The notes: generated by a model from the sequence alone, not told the origin. A stretch of DNA of 18,212 bases from UBA11524 sp964464815 (GCA_964464815.1 CAYXHF010000042.1:1-18212); one strand, 5' to 3'; positions 6,690 to 14,699 are shown, counted from the stretch's first letter. Numbers and translations: made by a program.

Positions 6690-7616
6690 TTAGCCGTTTT
6701 GCTGTGCCTCGCGTTCTTTTTCCATCTGCTTGCCCTTTGCCACCAGGTCGTTATATTCGTTGCGCGATAGCGCCGCCTGCTTCAGGCGACGATATTCCGT
6801 CGGCGACATGCACTCGTACTTCTGGAAGGCACGGTTGAAGGTCGCAATGCTGCCAAAGCCGGATTGCACGGCAATGGATGTGATGGAGTCGTTCGTCTGG
6901 CCGAGCATGCGCTTGCAGAGATTCAGACGCTGGCGTGTCAGATACTCGTGGAAGGAATAACCCAGGCAGTCGTAGAATAAGCGTTCAAAGTGAAAGCGGC
7001 TGTATCCGCTCATGTCGGCCATCGCCTGCGGTGTCAGATTTTCCGTGCAATGGGAGGTAATGTAGTCGCTAATGTCCACAAAGAGTAGCTGCGTCTGATC
7101 CTTGCGGCGATATTGGCGGTCGTTGTCCTCTGAATGCGACCCTGACTTCTGGCGCAATATTTCAATCAGGATGTGTGATAATTCCAGCCGCACGACGCTG
7201 AGCGAAAAGCGGTCGGGCGAATTGTACTCCTCAACAGCATTCAGATACCGACGCAGCAGCTGCGGATTCACGCCTCCGTGTATCAGCACGCAGGGCGTCA
7301 GGAAGCTCTCCAGCGCCAGTAGGCCGTCCACACCGAAAAGCTGCTCACGATCGACCATGAAGTAGTATCGTCTGCCGTGCGGTGGGGTGTCAATGCGATG
7401 CACCACGCCGGAGGGAATAATCAGCATGTCGCCCGGCTGAAGCACCATGTGCTCATTCTCCACCGTCACCATCAGTTGCCCTTCCTGCACCATCTGGAAT
7501 TCGTAGGCCATGTGCCAATGCGGCGGATAATCCGTATCCTGCGTGTTGTTGTAGAAGCGAATGCCAATGAGCGGATGCTCATCCGATTCGCGCAAAGTCC
7601 ATGTCTTACTGCGCAT
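6690..7616 (-). CDS. AraC-family transcriptional regulator with cupin sensor domain
   Basis: A 308-residue cytoplasmic regulator. Residues about 30-75 form a cupin (AraC_binding type) with HWHMAYEF and PGDMLIIPSGVVHRI, expected to bind a sugar or oligosaccharide. Residues about 190-280 carry the two helix-turn-helix motifs of the AraC DNA-binding domain; the second includes IAVQSGFGSIATFNRAFQ. The ATG at 7616 is preceded by a perfect AGGAGGTGA. It is divergent from the importer operon, so by the usual rule it activates that operon when the substrate is present. The operon lacks a consensus promoter, which fits activator dependence. A lysine/glutamate-rich C-terminal tail of about 20 residues follows the HTH domain. 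The ligand cannot be told from sequence. Confidence 0.92.
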   Translation of the reverse strand: MRSKTWTLRESDEHPLIGIRFYNNTQDTDYPPHWHMAYEFQMVQEGQLMVTVENEHMVLQPGDMLIIPSGVVHRIDTPPHGRRYYFMVDREQLFGVDGLLALESFLTPCVLIHGGVNPQLLRRYLNAVEEYNSPDRFSLSVVRLELSHILIEILRQKSGSHSEDNDRQYRRKDQTQLLFVDISDYITSHCTENLTPQAMADMSGYSRFHFERLFYDCLGYSFHEYLTRQRLNLCKRMLGQTNDSITSIAVQSGFGSIATFNRAFQKYECMSPTEYRRLKQAALSRNEYNDLVAKGKQMEKEREAQQNG

Positions 7617-7640
7617 TTTTTCACCTCCTGCTTTCCTTCC

Positions 7641-7669
7641 ATCTTACCGTGGAATGGGCAAAAAGTCAA
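7641..7669 (-). promoter_or_regulatory. Sigma-A promoter of the araC-type gene
   Basis: On the minus strand -35 TTGACT (7664-7669), a 17-base spacer and -10 TAAGAT (7641-7646) lie just upstream of the AGGAGGTGA site and the ATG at 7616. Confidence 0.75.
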
Positions 7670-7881
7670 TCTTTTTGTCCATATCATCCCATTTGTTTCG
7701 CGTGCACTATCCGAAAGTTCTATAAAAAAAGGGGTGAACATGAGCATTCCGCCTAAAGAATAGCAATTTTTGCGCATCAATTCGCTATATTTGACTGGCT
7801 TTTCATGGGGAATACGGCGATAATTTAACCAGATGAACGATGTTCGTCGCATACCAATCCACACGGAAGGAAGGGATACTT
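7670..7881 (+). promoter_or_regulatory. Divergent control region of the importer operon
   Basis: It separates the AraC regulator from the importer. No well-spaced -35/-10 pair is seen on the plus strand: TTGACT at 7791-7796 and GATAAT at 7819-7824 are 22 bases apart. An imperfect inverted repeat GATGAAC-GAT-GTTCGTC lies at 7832-7848 in the likely leader. Activator sites are expected here, but I cannot define them from one sequence. Confidence 0.4.
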
Positions 7882-8832
7882 TTGCAGTCCAAAAACGTAC
7901 CTGTCCGCCGGGATTTGACCGGTCGCTCGACGATGCGGTGGGGCACGTATCTGCACCGCTATGGCACGCTGTATTTGCTGCTGCTGTTGCCGCTTGCTTT
8001 CTTCATTATTTTCCGTTATGCGCCGATGGGTTATATCCTCCTGGCGTTCAAGAAGAACAACATCCTCAAGGCGCCGTGGCTGCTTGACTGGGCCAAGAAC
8101 GGCGGTTGGGAATGGTTCATCAAGGCGTTCAATGATAAGAACTTCATTGACTCGCTGAAAAACACCATCATCCTGAACCTGCTCGACCTGCTCATTGGCA
8201 CGCCGATGCCGATTCTGATGGCCCTGCTGCTCAATGAGCTGGCGTTCCCCAAGTTCAAGCGTGTGGCGCAGACGATGCTCTACCTGCCGCACTTCCTGAG
8301 CTGGGTTATCATTTCCAGCCTTTCCCTGCGCCTGCTGGCGACAAACGATGGCTTGATTAACCAGCTACTAGGCACAAACATCGCCTTCCTAGGCACAGAA
8401 AACAACTGGCGCGCGACATACATCGTCCTGGGTATCTGGAAGGAATGTGGTTGGAACACCATCATTTACCTGGCCGCCCTGACCGGCATCAGCCCTGAGC
8501 TGTACGAAGCCGCTGAGGTGGACGGTGCAAGCCGCCTGCGTAAGATTTGGCACATTACCCTGCCGGGCATCCGCTCGACCATCATCATCCTGCTGATTAT
8601 GAACCTGGGCCGCATCCTGGGTAGCGAATTTGACCGTCCGTTCACGCTGAGCAACCCGCTGGTTGAGGGCGCGAGCAAGACGATTTCCATCTTCGTCTAC
8701 GAACGCGGTATCAAGGGCAACCAGTTCTCCCTGTCCACGGCTGTGGGCCTGTTCCAGTCCGTTGTGTGCGTCATCTTCCTGCTTGCTTCTAATGCTCTGG
8801 CGAAGAAGTTTGACGAGCCGGGCATTATGTAA
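7882..8832 (+). CDS. ABC carbohydrate importer permease, LplB type
   Basis: An inner-membrane permease of the binding-protein-dependent family for complex sugars (LplB-like). Six hydrophobic segments are visible, the first at about residues 28-44 (YGTLYLLLLLPLAFFIIF). The EAA loop that contacts the ATPase is at about 209-230 (EAAEVDGASRLRKIWHITLP). I chose the TTG at 7882 (316 residues) because GGAAGGAAGGG lies at the right distance, whereas the in-frame ATG at 7840 has no ribosome binding site. The ATG at 7933 is a shorter alternative. It is the first gene of a three-gene operon; its TAA stop overlaps the AGGAGG site of the next gene, suggesting coupled translation. No ATPase gene is present, so an MsmX-type shared ATPase is inferred. 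Confidence 0.92.
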   Translation: MQSKNVPVRRDLTGRSTMRWGTYLHRYGTLYLLLLLPLAFFIIFRYAPMGYILLAFKKNNILKAPWLLDWAKNGGWEWFIKAFNDKNFIDSLKNTIILNLLDLLIGTPMPILMALLLNELAFPKFKRVAQTMLYLPHFLSWVIISSLSLRLLATNDGLINQLLGTNIAFLGTENNWRATYIVLGIWKECGWNTIIYLAALTGISPELYEAAEVDGASRLRKIWHITLPGIRSTIIILLIMNLGRILGSEFDRPFTLSNPLVEGASKTISIFVYERGIKGNQFSLSTAVGLFQSVVCVIFLLASNALAKKFDEPGIM

Positions 8833-8845
8833 GGAGGTGGCCAAC

Positions 8846-9775
8846 ATGACAACGACAACATCCACTTTTCATGGTAAAAAGGTTCGTCAGGGCATGATTA
8901 AGTCCACCTCTACGCGTGTGGGCGACCTGGTGATTGCCTTCATCATCTTCCTGGCGATGCTGGTTTGCTTGCTGCCGATGGTCAACGTCCTGGCAAGCTC
9001 CCTGTCTTCGAGCGAGCATTTGATTCGCAATGACGTCTTCCTCTGGCCCAAGGGCTGGAACATCGAAGCGTATAAGACCATTCTGAGCGACTCCAAGTAC
9101 ACCTGGAGCCTGGCATGGACGGCCATTCTGACCGTCGGCTGCACGCTGCTGAGTCTGGCGCTGACCATCTGCACCGCCTTCCCGCTGATTTATAAGAATC
9201 TGCGTGGCGGCCGCGTGATTAACTTCATCATCCTCTTCACCATGTATTTCAGCGCCGGTACAATTCCCGGCTATATCCTGCTGAACAACCTCAAGATGCT
9301 CAATACGCCCTGGGCGTTGATTCTGCCCAACTGTATCAGCGTCTTCAACGTCATCGTGCTTCGTTCCTTCTTCTACAGCGTGCCGGATAGCCTGCGCGAA
9401 GCCGCGGAAATCGACGGTGCTGGCCCGATTCGCACGCTGGTGACGGTGTATCTGCCGCTGAGCCTGCCGTCTCTGGCAACGCTGGCGCTGTTCTACGCCG
9501 TTGGCCGCTGGAACGGCTTCTCCGACGCCCTGATGTACCTCAAGAGCAGCAAGGCAGAGAAGTATTGGCCGATTCAGCTGTTGCTGTATAACATCATCAA
9601 GAACTCCACCCAGAGCGGTGAAATGGCCGCGCAGGAAGGCTTCTTCAGCGCCGGCGTGTCCAAGACGATTCAGATGGCGTCCGTTATGTTCGCCACTGTC
9701 CCGATTCTGGTGGTCTACCCGTGGTTGCAGCGCTACTTCGTGACCGGTGTTACCATCGGCGCGGTGAAGGGCTAA
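8846..9775 (+). CDS. ABC carbohydrate importer permease, YtcP/CarB type
   Basis: The second permease of the heterodimeric channel, 309 residues. The first membrane segment is at about 28-50 (VIAFIIFLAMLVCLLPMVNV) and five more follow. The EAA loop is at about 184-206 (REAAEIDGAGPIRTLVTVYL). The C-terminus GVTIGAVKG is typical of this subfamily, which pairs with LplB-type permeases. The ATG at 8846 follows AAGGAGGTG with 6-7 bases between. The frame stays open upstream of this codon, inside the preceding gene, but that part is an artefact. It is followed after 70 bp by the binding-protein gene, with a small hairpin between them. Confidence 0.93.
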   Translation: MTTTTSTFHGKKVRQGMIKSTSTRVGDLVIAFIIFLAMLVCLLPMVNVLASSLSSSEHLIRNDVFLWPKGWNIEAYKTILSDSKYTWSLAWTAILTVGCTLLSLALTICTAFPLIYKNLRGGRVINFIILFTMYFSAGTIPGYILLNNLKMLNTPWALILPNCISVFNVIVLRSFFYSVPDSLREAAEIDGAGPIRTLVTVYLPLSLPSLATLALFYAVGRWNGFSDALMYLKSSKAEKYWPIQLLLYNIIKNSTQSGEMAAQEGFFSAGVSKTIQMASVMFATVPILVVYPWLQRYFVTGVTIGAVKG

Positions 9776-9803
9776 ACCTCTTCCCTCATTTCCTTTGTGC
9801 CCA

Positions 9804-9821
9804 AGGGATGGCGAAATCCCT
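9804..9821 (+). other. Intercistronic stem-loop before the binding-protein gene
   Basis: AGGGAT (9804-9809) pairs with ATCCCT (9816-9821) around a six-base loop. No T-tract follows, so it is not a terminator. Such hairpins in importer operons often mark RNA processing or protect the downstream message, which would raise the level of binding protein over permeases; that role is inferred. Confidence 0.45.
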
Positions 9822-9845
9822 AACAATAAAAGGAGGTATCCCCCC

Positions 9846-11453
9846 ATGAAACGTATCCTGGCTTTGGTTCTTGCGATGGCAATGGTGCTCTCCATGGGCA
9901 TCATCACGGCCTCCGCGGCGGACGATGGCTTCGTGGACGGCAAGTTCACCAACACCCGTCACATCACCGTGGAAGTCTACAATCGCTACAACGACGGTGG
10001 CTCTGACCCCACGAACAGCGTTTACGCGCAGTACATCAAGGAACAGATGCTTGAAAAGTACAACGTGGAAGTTGAGCTGGTCTCCGTTGGCCGTTGGACC
10101 GAGGTTGACGACCTGAACAACCTGCTGGCCACTGGCGACGCGCCCGACGTGTGCGTGACCTACTCCTATCCCACCATCCAGACCTTCGCGGGCATGGACG
10201 GCATCACGGACCTGAATCCGCTGCTGGCGGAATACAAGGATCTGCTGCCCAACCTGTGGGAGCTGCTGGGCGACTACAACATCTACTACGATCAGGATCC
10301 TGTGACCGGCTCCGTGTGGGCGATCGAGGCTGTTCTGGCTGAGTCTGCTCGTCTGAACACCTTCATCCGCAAGGACTGGCTGGACAAGCTGGACCTGGCT
10401 ATCCCGACCACTGAGGAAGAGTTCTACAACTGCCTGGTGGCCTTCCGCGACAATGCCGAAACCTTGCTGGGCGACGACGCCTCCAAGATGGTTCCCTTCT
10501 CCCTGAGCACCGACATCGGCTGGCGCTCCGACCTGCTGAACATCTCCAAGGTTCCGAACGACGTGTCTGACGAGACCCTGTATGTGTACGGCTACGACGA
10601 TCGTCACCTGCTGTATCCGAACTACAAGGAAGGCATCCGCGTGCTGAACAAGTGGTACAACGACGGCCTGATCTGGAAGGATTTCGCGCTGTACACCGAT
10701 AGCACCGTGGAAGACGACATGATGAAGTCCGGCTTCGTCGGCGCTTTCATCCACAACTGGGACTACCCCTACCGCAATGGTGAAGACTCCATCCAGGCGA
10801 ACCTGATGCGCGCTTATGGCGAAGACGCAGGCTTCATCGCTGTGGACTGCTTCCCGAACGACGCTGGTATCACCCGTAAGTACCTGGCCGACCGCGTTGA
10901 CCGTAAGGTCTTCTTCCCGGCCACCAACGACGAACCGCTGGCTTCCCTGCTGTACCTGGACTTCATCTCCTCCGTTGAGACCATCACCTTCCTGCAGACT
11001 GGTAAGGATGGCGTGACCTACAACATGACCGAGAACGGCGCTTACGAAATGATCAACGCCACCGGCGAATGGATCAAGAACTCCGGCAACAACATCGACC
11101 ACACCATCACCGTTAACGGTCTGTACCTGGGCGATGCGACTGCCGCGACCACCGCGCTGAGCTATCCGGGCACCAAGGCTGACGTCATCATCACCGCCAA
11201 CGCCTACGGCAAGTCCAATGGCCGTATCGTGAAGAAGTTCTCCTGCGGCGCTATCGACGCTGAGGAAGACGTTGGCACCTCTCTGACCTCCAAGCGTGAC
11301 TCCATGCTGACCAAGGCCGTCGTTGCTTCTGTTGAGAACTTCGACAAGGTCTATGACGAAGGCATGGCTGATTACCTCGCCTCCGGTGGCCAGGACATCA
11401 TCGACGAGCGTCGTGCGAAGCTGGAAGCGACCTACGGTGTGACCGTGGACTAA
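9846..11453 (+). CDS. Secreted extracellular solute-binding protein of the carbohydrate importer
   Basis: A 535-residue binding protein of the large LplA-like class that delivers oligosaccharides to LplB/YtcP permeases. The N-terminus MKRILALVLAMAMVLSMG is a signal peptide with a positive start, a hydrophobic core and an AXA-type site near TASAAD (21-26). There is no cysteine there, so it is not an obvious lipoprotein, unlike most monoderm binding proteins. The mature part has the ATGDAPDV block of family 1 binding proteins and many aromatic residues (Trp, Tyr) suited to sugar stacking. Codon choice is strongly biased to CTG, AAG, GGC and CGT, as expected for high expression. The ATG at 9846 has AGGAGG. 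It is the last gene of the operon and a strong terminator follows. The exact sugar is unknown. Confidence 0.93.
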   Translation: MKRILALVLAMAMVLSMGIITASAADDGFVDGKFTNTRHITVEVYNRYNDGGSDPTNSVYAQYIKEQMLEKYNVEVELVSVGRWTEVDDLNNLLATGDAPDVCVTYSYPTIQTFAGMDGITDLNPLLAEYKDLLPNLWELLGDYNIYYDQDPVTGSVWAIEAVLAESARLNTFIRKDWLDKLDLAIPTTEEEFYNCLVAFRDNAETLLGDDASKMVPFSLSTDIGWRSDLLNISKVPNDVSDETLYVYGYDDRHLLYPNYKEGIRVLNKWYNDGLIWKDFALYTDSTVEDDMMKSGFVGAFIHNWDYPYRNGEDSIQANLMRAYGEDAGFIAVDCFPNDAGITRKYLADRVDRKVFFPATNDEPLASLLYLDFISSVETITFLQTGKDGVTYNMTENGAYEMINATGEWIKNSGNNIDHTITVNGLYLGDATAATTALSYPGTKADVIITANAYGKSNGRIVKKFSCGAIDAEEDVGTSLTSKRDSMLTKAVVASVENFDKVYDEGMADYLASGGQDIIDERRAKLEATYGVTVD

Positions 11454-11496
11454 TCGCTCCCTGCCAGAAAACGCAAGTCGTGTTCTAGCAACCCCT

Positions 11497-11536
11497 GCCC
11501 CGCAGAACAGTCGCAAGACTGCCCTGCGGGGCTTTT
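11497..11536 (+). terminator. Rho-independent terminator of the importer operon
   Basis: The stem GCCCCGCAG/CTGCGGGGC (11497-11505 with 11524-11532) continues, after an internal loop, as CAGTC/GACTG closed by a GCAA tetraloop. TTTT follows at 11533-11536. It lies 44 bp after the binding-protein stop. Confidence 0.9.
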
Positions 11537-11552
11537 CTGTTTGGCGCACGCA

Positions 11553-11603
11553 CCCTTGGCTCTCCCTCTGGGAGAGCTGTCGGCCTTTGGCCGACTGAGA
11601 GGG
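11553..11603 (+). repeat. Twin-hairpin repeat, subfamily B (solitary copy)
   Basis: The stems are GCTCTCCC/GGGAGAGC around TCT and GTCGGCC/GGCCGAC around TTT, ending TGAGAGGG. It is identical in its stems to the B copies 8-11 kb away. It has no A partner or core. It sits between the two facing terminators of convergent genes. Confidence 0.9.
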
Positions 11604-11614
11604 CGCACCCCCAC

Positions 11615-11659
11615 AAAAAAGCCGCCGAGGCGCTGCATCCCTGCATGCGCCTCGACGGC
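11615..11659 (-). terminator. Rho-independent terminator of the hybrid kinase gene
   Basis: On the minus strand GCCGTCGAGGCG pairs with CGCCTCGGCGGC (11648-11659 with 11621-11632, one mismatch). Six T residues follow (A run 11615-11620). It lies 18 bp after the kinase stop. Confidence 0.88.
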
Positions 11660-11677
11660 TTACATTGATTATTCCCC

Positions 11678-14599
11678 TTATTTCCAGCACCTCTGCAACG
11701 CCTCGCGAAGCGCCTTCTCTCCTACCGGCTTGGCAACATGCCCATTCATGCCGGATTCCATGGCCGTCTGGCGATCCTCCGCAAAGGCATTGGCCGTTAC
11801 GGCGATAATCGGCATGGTGCGCAAGTGCGCCTTGCCCATCGCACGAATGGCGCGTGTGGCTTCATAGCCGTTCATGATGGGCATTTGCACATCCATCAGC
11901 ACCACATCATAGTCGCCCGGCTGACTGTCCTTGAGCAGTTCGACCGCAACCCGGCCGTTTTCGGCCTCCGTGACCACAATGCCGAAATCCTCCAGCAGCC
12001 CACGGGAGATTTCTCGGTTCAGCTCGTTGTCCTCCACCAGCAGAACGCGCTTGCCCTGAAAGAGCGCCGGTGCATGCTCGCTCACGCTGTCCTGCGCCAC
12101 ATCATCGGCTGTTCCCACACGCAGGGTGTATGTGCAGCAGAACTCCGTTCCCTTACCAATTTCGCTTCGGCAGGTGATTTTACCGCCCATTTCCTTTACC
12201 AGCCGGTAGACAATCGCCAGTCCCAAGCCTGTGCCCTCAACACCGCTGACCAACGTCGAGTTCTCACGCTCAAACGCCTCAAAGACGCTCTTCTGGAATT
12301 CCTCGCTGATGCCAATGCCGTTGTCCGTCACACGACATTCGTAGGTCGCCCTGTCGCCATCGCGTCCCGTTTGGCTCACGCGGTAGACCACCTTGCCGCC
12401 TTCAGGCGTATACTTGACGGCATTGCTGATCAGGTTCAGGCTGATTTGCGTCATTTTCAGCAAATCGAAGAAGGCAATCTCGTCCTGCACGTCGCATTCG
12501 GTGTGGAAGTCAATATGCTTCTTGGCCACATCGGCCTGGAAGATAGCCTCCTCGTTCTTGACCGCCTCGACGATGTTGTGCGCGCGAATGTCCAGCTTCA
12601 TTTTGCCGCTTTCAATGCGCGCCATATCCAGCACGTTGTTGATGAGCCGCAGCAGGTGTTCGCCGGACATGTTGATTTTCTTCAGGCAGTCCAGCAGCTT
12701 TTCTTCCTCGTGCAAATGCTTTTCCGCCATGGCCGAGAAGCCCATGATGGCATTCATCGGCGTGCGAATGTCATGGCTCATGTTAAACAGGAAGGCACTC
12801 TTGGCGCGGTTGGCGCTTTCGGCGGCCTCCTTGGCGGCGCGCATCTCCTCGGTCTGGCGCACCTCCGCATCCACACAGCGAATCAGGCAGATGCTGTAGA
12901 GATCCGACTCTTCATTTTGCATCAGGATGGCGCGGACCTCCATCCAATGCACCACATGCGCGTCATCCCATTGGCGCACGCGTAGCACAATTTCCCGCTT
13001 GCCGTGCGTGTAGGCACAGATTTGCGCCTCCCGGTTCAGCTGACCGAGTAGCTGCTCGTAGTCCTTGGCGTCGGCGATGGTGTCCTGCACCTCGCTCAGC
13101 ACGGTTTCCAGCGGCATACGCTCCATGCGTGGCCGATGCACCAGCCCCTTGTCGCAGATGGTGTGCGCATGATTTTTCGTCAGGTTGATTTCCATGATGT
13201 AGGGGTAAATCGTGCTGGCGGCGCTGAGCACCAGCTTCATGCGCGTTTTGTGCTTTGCGCGCTCCTTGGTCAGGGCTGTCATGTCGCGGATGCCCACGAA
13301 CATGTGCTGTTCGCTCTGCACATCGTCACCGACGGTGAATTTCGCCTGCAAGTGATGCACGCGCCCATCCATCCGCGCGTCGTATTCCAGATAGAAGGCT
13401 TCGTTTTCTTTAAGCACGTTGCGGAGATTCTCCAGCGACGTCTCCTCCAAAAAGCGCTTGCGGTCATTGGACAGGACGACCTGTTCGGCATAGCTTTGCA
13501 TGCAGTGCGCATAGTCACAGCTACCCTGCATCCAATCGGACTGTGTGCCGCCGGAGTAAAGCCGGAATTGCTCCTCACGCTCGGTCGCCAGATTCACATC
13601 CATCAGGCAGAGATAATCGTCCGCGACATTTTGCAACAGCGTCGTGAAGCGCGTCGTATTCGCATTCTCCCGCACAATGTCGTGCTTCTTTTTCAGCAAG
13701 TGCATCATGTAAAGGAAGAAGCAGAACGACACCAGCGCAAAGGCACTCATGACCACATGCTCGTGATGATTCACCTCATCCATCAGTGACGTGGCCACAG
13801 ACGCCGGGAAGAATTGCAGCAGCATCCACTGCGTGTCGTGAATGGGCGTCACGCAGCCTGCGGCGTGGTCGATTTGGAAGACCAGATGCATTTTGTCATC
13901 CAGCGCCTGTGCAATCTGTGACTGCTGCATTTCGGGCATTTCCGCCGCCAGCGCCCGCAGCTGCGCCATATCCATTGTTCCCTGGCCGAGGTATTGCCCT
14001 AAAACCAAATCGCTGTCATCCACAATCAAGGTATCCGCATCCTGATGACACAGCGTCGTGCGCAGAATGTCCGACACCGTCTGCGCATCCAGAAAGCCAA
14101 CCATCACGCCGCAGATTTCGCCCTCATGCACCACCGGCGCATAGAAGCCCAGCAGTCGCTCATGGCTGAAACGCGAATCGTAGACGACCGTACATCCGCT
14201 TTCGCCGCGCAGGCCCATCATCGCATAATCGCGGTCGGCCACATCAGCGCTTTCCCCATCACTGGTGAAGCTCTCGCCCTGCGCGTTGACAAAGCGAATC
14301 ATGTCAAAGCCGGAGTTTTGTTCCAGCTCGCGCAGCAGCGTCCGATCGACCATTTCCCCTTGAACGGCCCGGCCGTAGAGGTAAGCAATGGCATCAATGG
14401 CGTTTTGCTTGTCCTCAAACACATCGCCCACATGCTGCGCCGTGCGCTCCGACAATTCGCTGATGTACTCGTTGATTTGTCGCATCTGCCGTGCGTTGTT
14501 CTCCTTCTGGGAGAACAGCAGCAGCATCAACAAGCACAGGCAAAGCAGCACCATGCTTGCAGCCGTTCGGCGCGTCAGCTGTCGTTCCTTGTTCTTCAT
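11678..14599 (-). CDS. Membrane-bound hybrid sensor histidine kinase with C-terminal receiver domain
   Basis: A two-component sensor of 973 residues from the ATG at 14599; an in-frame ATG at 14650 would add 17 residues but would shorten the leader. Domain order: membrane segment (about 12-29), extracytoplasmic sensor of about 250 residues (Cache-like by size and position), membrane segment (about 282-302), one or two PAS-like regions (about 313-578), HisKA with phospho-acceptor His 609 in NMSHDIRTP, and an ATPase domain. The ATPase domain has N-box NLISNAVKY, DNGIGI and GTGLGLA. The receiver domain has LVEDNELNRE, phospho-Asp 903 in VVLMDVQMP, and Lys 957. All catalytic residues are present. 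No separate regulator or output domain is encoded nearby, so phosphate must pass to an unlinked protein. It has its own promoter and terminator. The stimulus is unknown. Confidence 0.93.
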   Translation of the reverse strand: MKNKERQLTRRTAASMVLLCLCLLMLLLFSQKENNARQMRQINEYISELSERTAQHVGDVFEDKQNAIDAIAYLYGRAVQGEMVDRTLLRELEQNSGFDMIRFVNAQGESFTSDGESADVADRDYAMMGLRGESGCTVVYDSRFSHERLLGFYAPVVHEGEICGVMVGFLDAQTVSDILRTTLCHQDADTLIVDDSDLVLGQYLGQGTMDMAQLRALAAEMPEMQQSQIAQALDDKMHLVFQIDHAAGCVTPIHDTQWMLLQFFPASVATSLMDEVNHHEHVVMSAFALVSFCFFLYMMHLLKKKHDIVRENANTTRFTTLLQNVADDYLCLMDVNLATEREEQFRLYSGGTQSDWMQGSCDYAHCMQSYAEQVVLSNDRKRFLEETSLENLRNVLKENEAFYLEYDARMDGRVHHLQAKFTVGDDVQSEQHMFVGIRDMTALTKERAKHKTRMKLVLSAASTIYPYIMEINLTKNHAHTICDKGLVHRPRMERMPLETVLSEVQDTIADAKDYEQLLGQLNREAQICAYTHGKREIVLRVRQWDDAHVVHWMEVRAILMQNEESDLYSICLIRCVDAEVRQTEEMRAAKEAAESANRAKSAFLFNMSHDIRTPMNAIMGFSAMAEKHLHEEEKLLDCLKKINMSGEHLLRLINNVLDMARIESGKMKLDIRAHNIVEAVKNEEAIFQADVAKKHIDFHTECDVQDEIAFFDLLKMTQISLNLISNAVKYTPEGGKVVYRVSQTGRDGDRATYECRVTDNGIGISEEFQKSVFEAFERENSTLVSGVEGTGLGLAIVYRLVKEMGGKITCRSEIGKGTEFCCTYTLRVGTADDVAQDSVSEHAPALFQGKRVLLVEDNELNREISRGLLEDFGIVVTEAENGRVAVELLKDSQPGDYDVVLMDVQMPIMNGYEATRAIRAMGKAHLRTMPIIAVTANAFAEDRQTAMESGMNGHVAKPVGEKALREALQRCWK

Positions 14600-14626
14600 T
14601 CCATGCCCGCTTTCTATCCTCACTGC

Positions 14627-14641
14627 GGTGGCTTTGCCACC
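14627..14641 (-). other. Small hairpin in the kinase mRNA leader
   Basis: GGTGGC pairs with GCCACC around three bases in the predicted 5' leader, about 28 bp before the ATG. No T-tract follows. The ribosome binding site of the kinase is weak (GAAAGCGGG), so the hairpin could influence translation; this is speculative. Confidence 0.35.
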
Positions 14642-14670
14642 ACGCCGCAAAAAACAACGCTATCTCTTCT

Positions 14671-14699
14671 ATTATATGCCGTGCCAGCGCGTATTGCAA
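14671..14699 (-). promoter_or_regulatory. Sigma-A promoter of the hybrid kinase gene
   Basis: On the minus strand -35 TTGCAA (14694-14699), a 17-base spacer and consensus -10 TATAAT (14671-14676). The leader would be about 65 nt. Confidence 0.78.

Noticed and set aside
7740..7763. Seven-codon leader peptide (MSIPPKE) after AGGGGTGA upstream of the importer operon
   Set aside because: Too short to judge, spacing from the ribosome binding site is tight, and no attenuator hairpin with a T-tract follows.
9804..9821. Terminator between permease and binding-protein genes
   Set aside because: The stem is only 6 bp and has no T-tract, so it is better read as an intercistronic hairpin.
9786..11690. 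A 634-codon minus-strand open frame opposite the binding-protein gene
   Set aside because: It crosses two terminators and a repeat copy and lies antisense to a strongly codon-biased gene, so it is a shadow.
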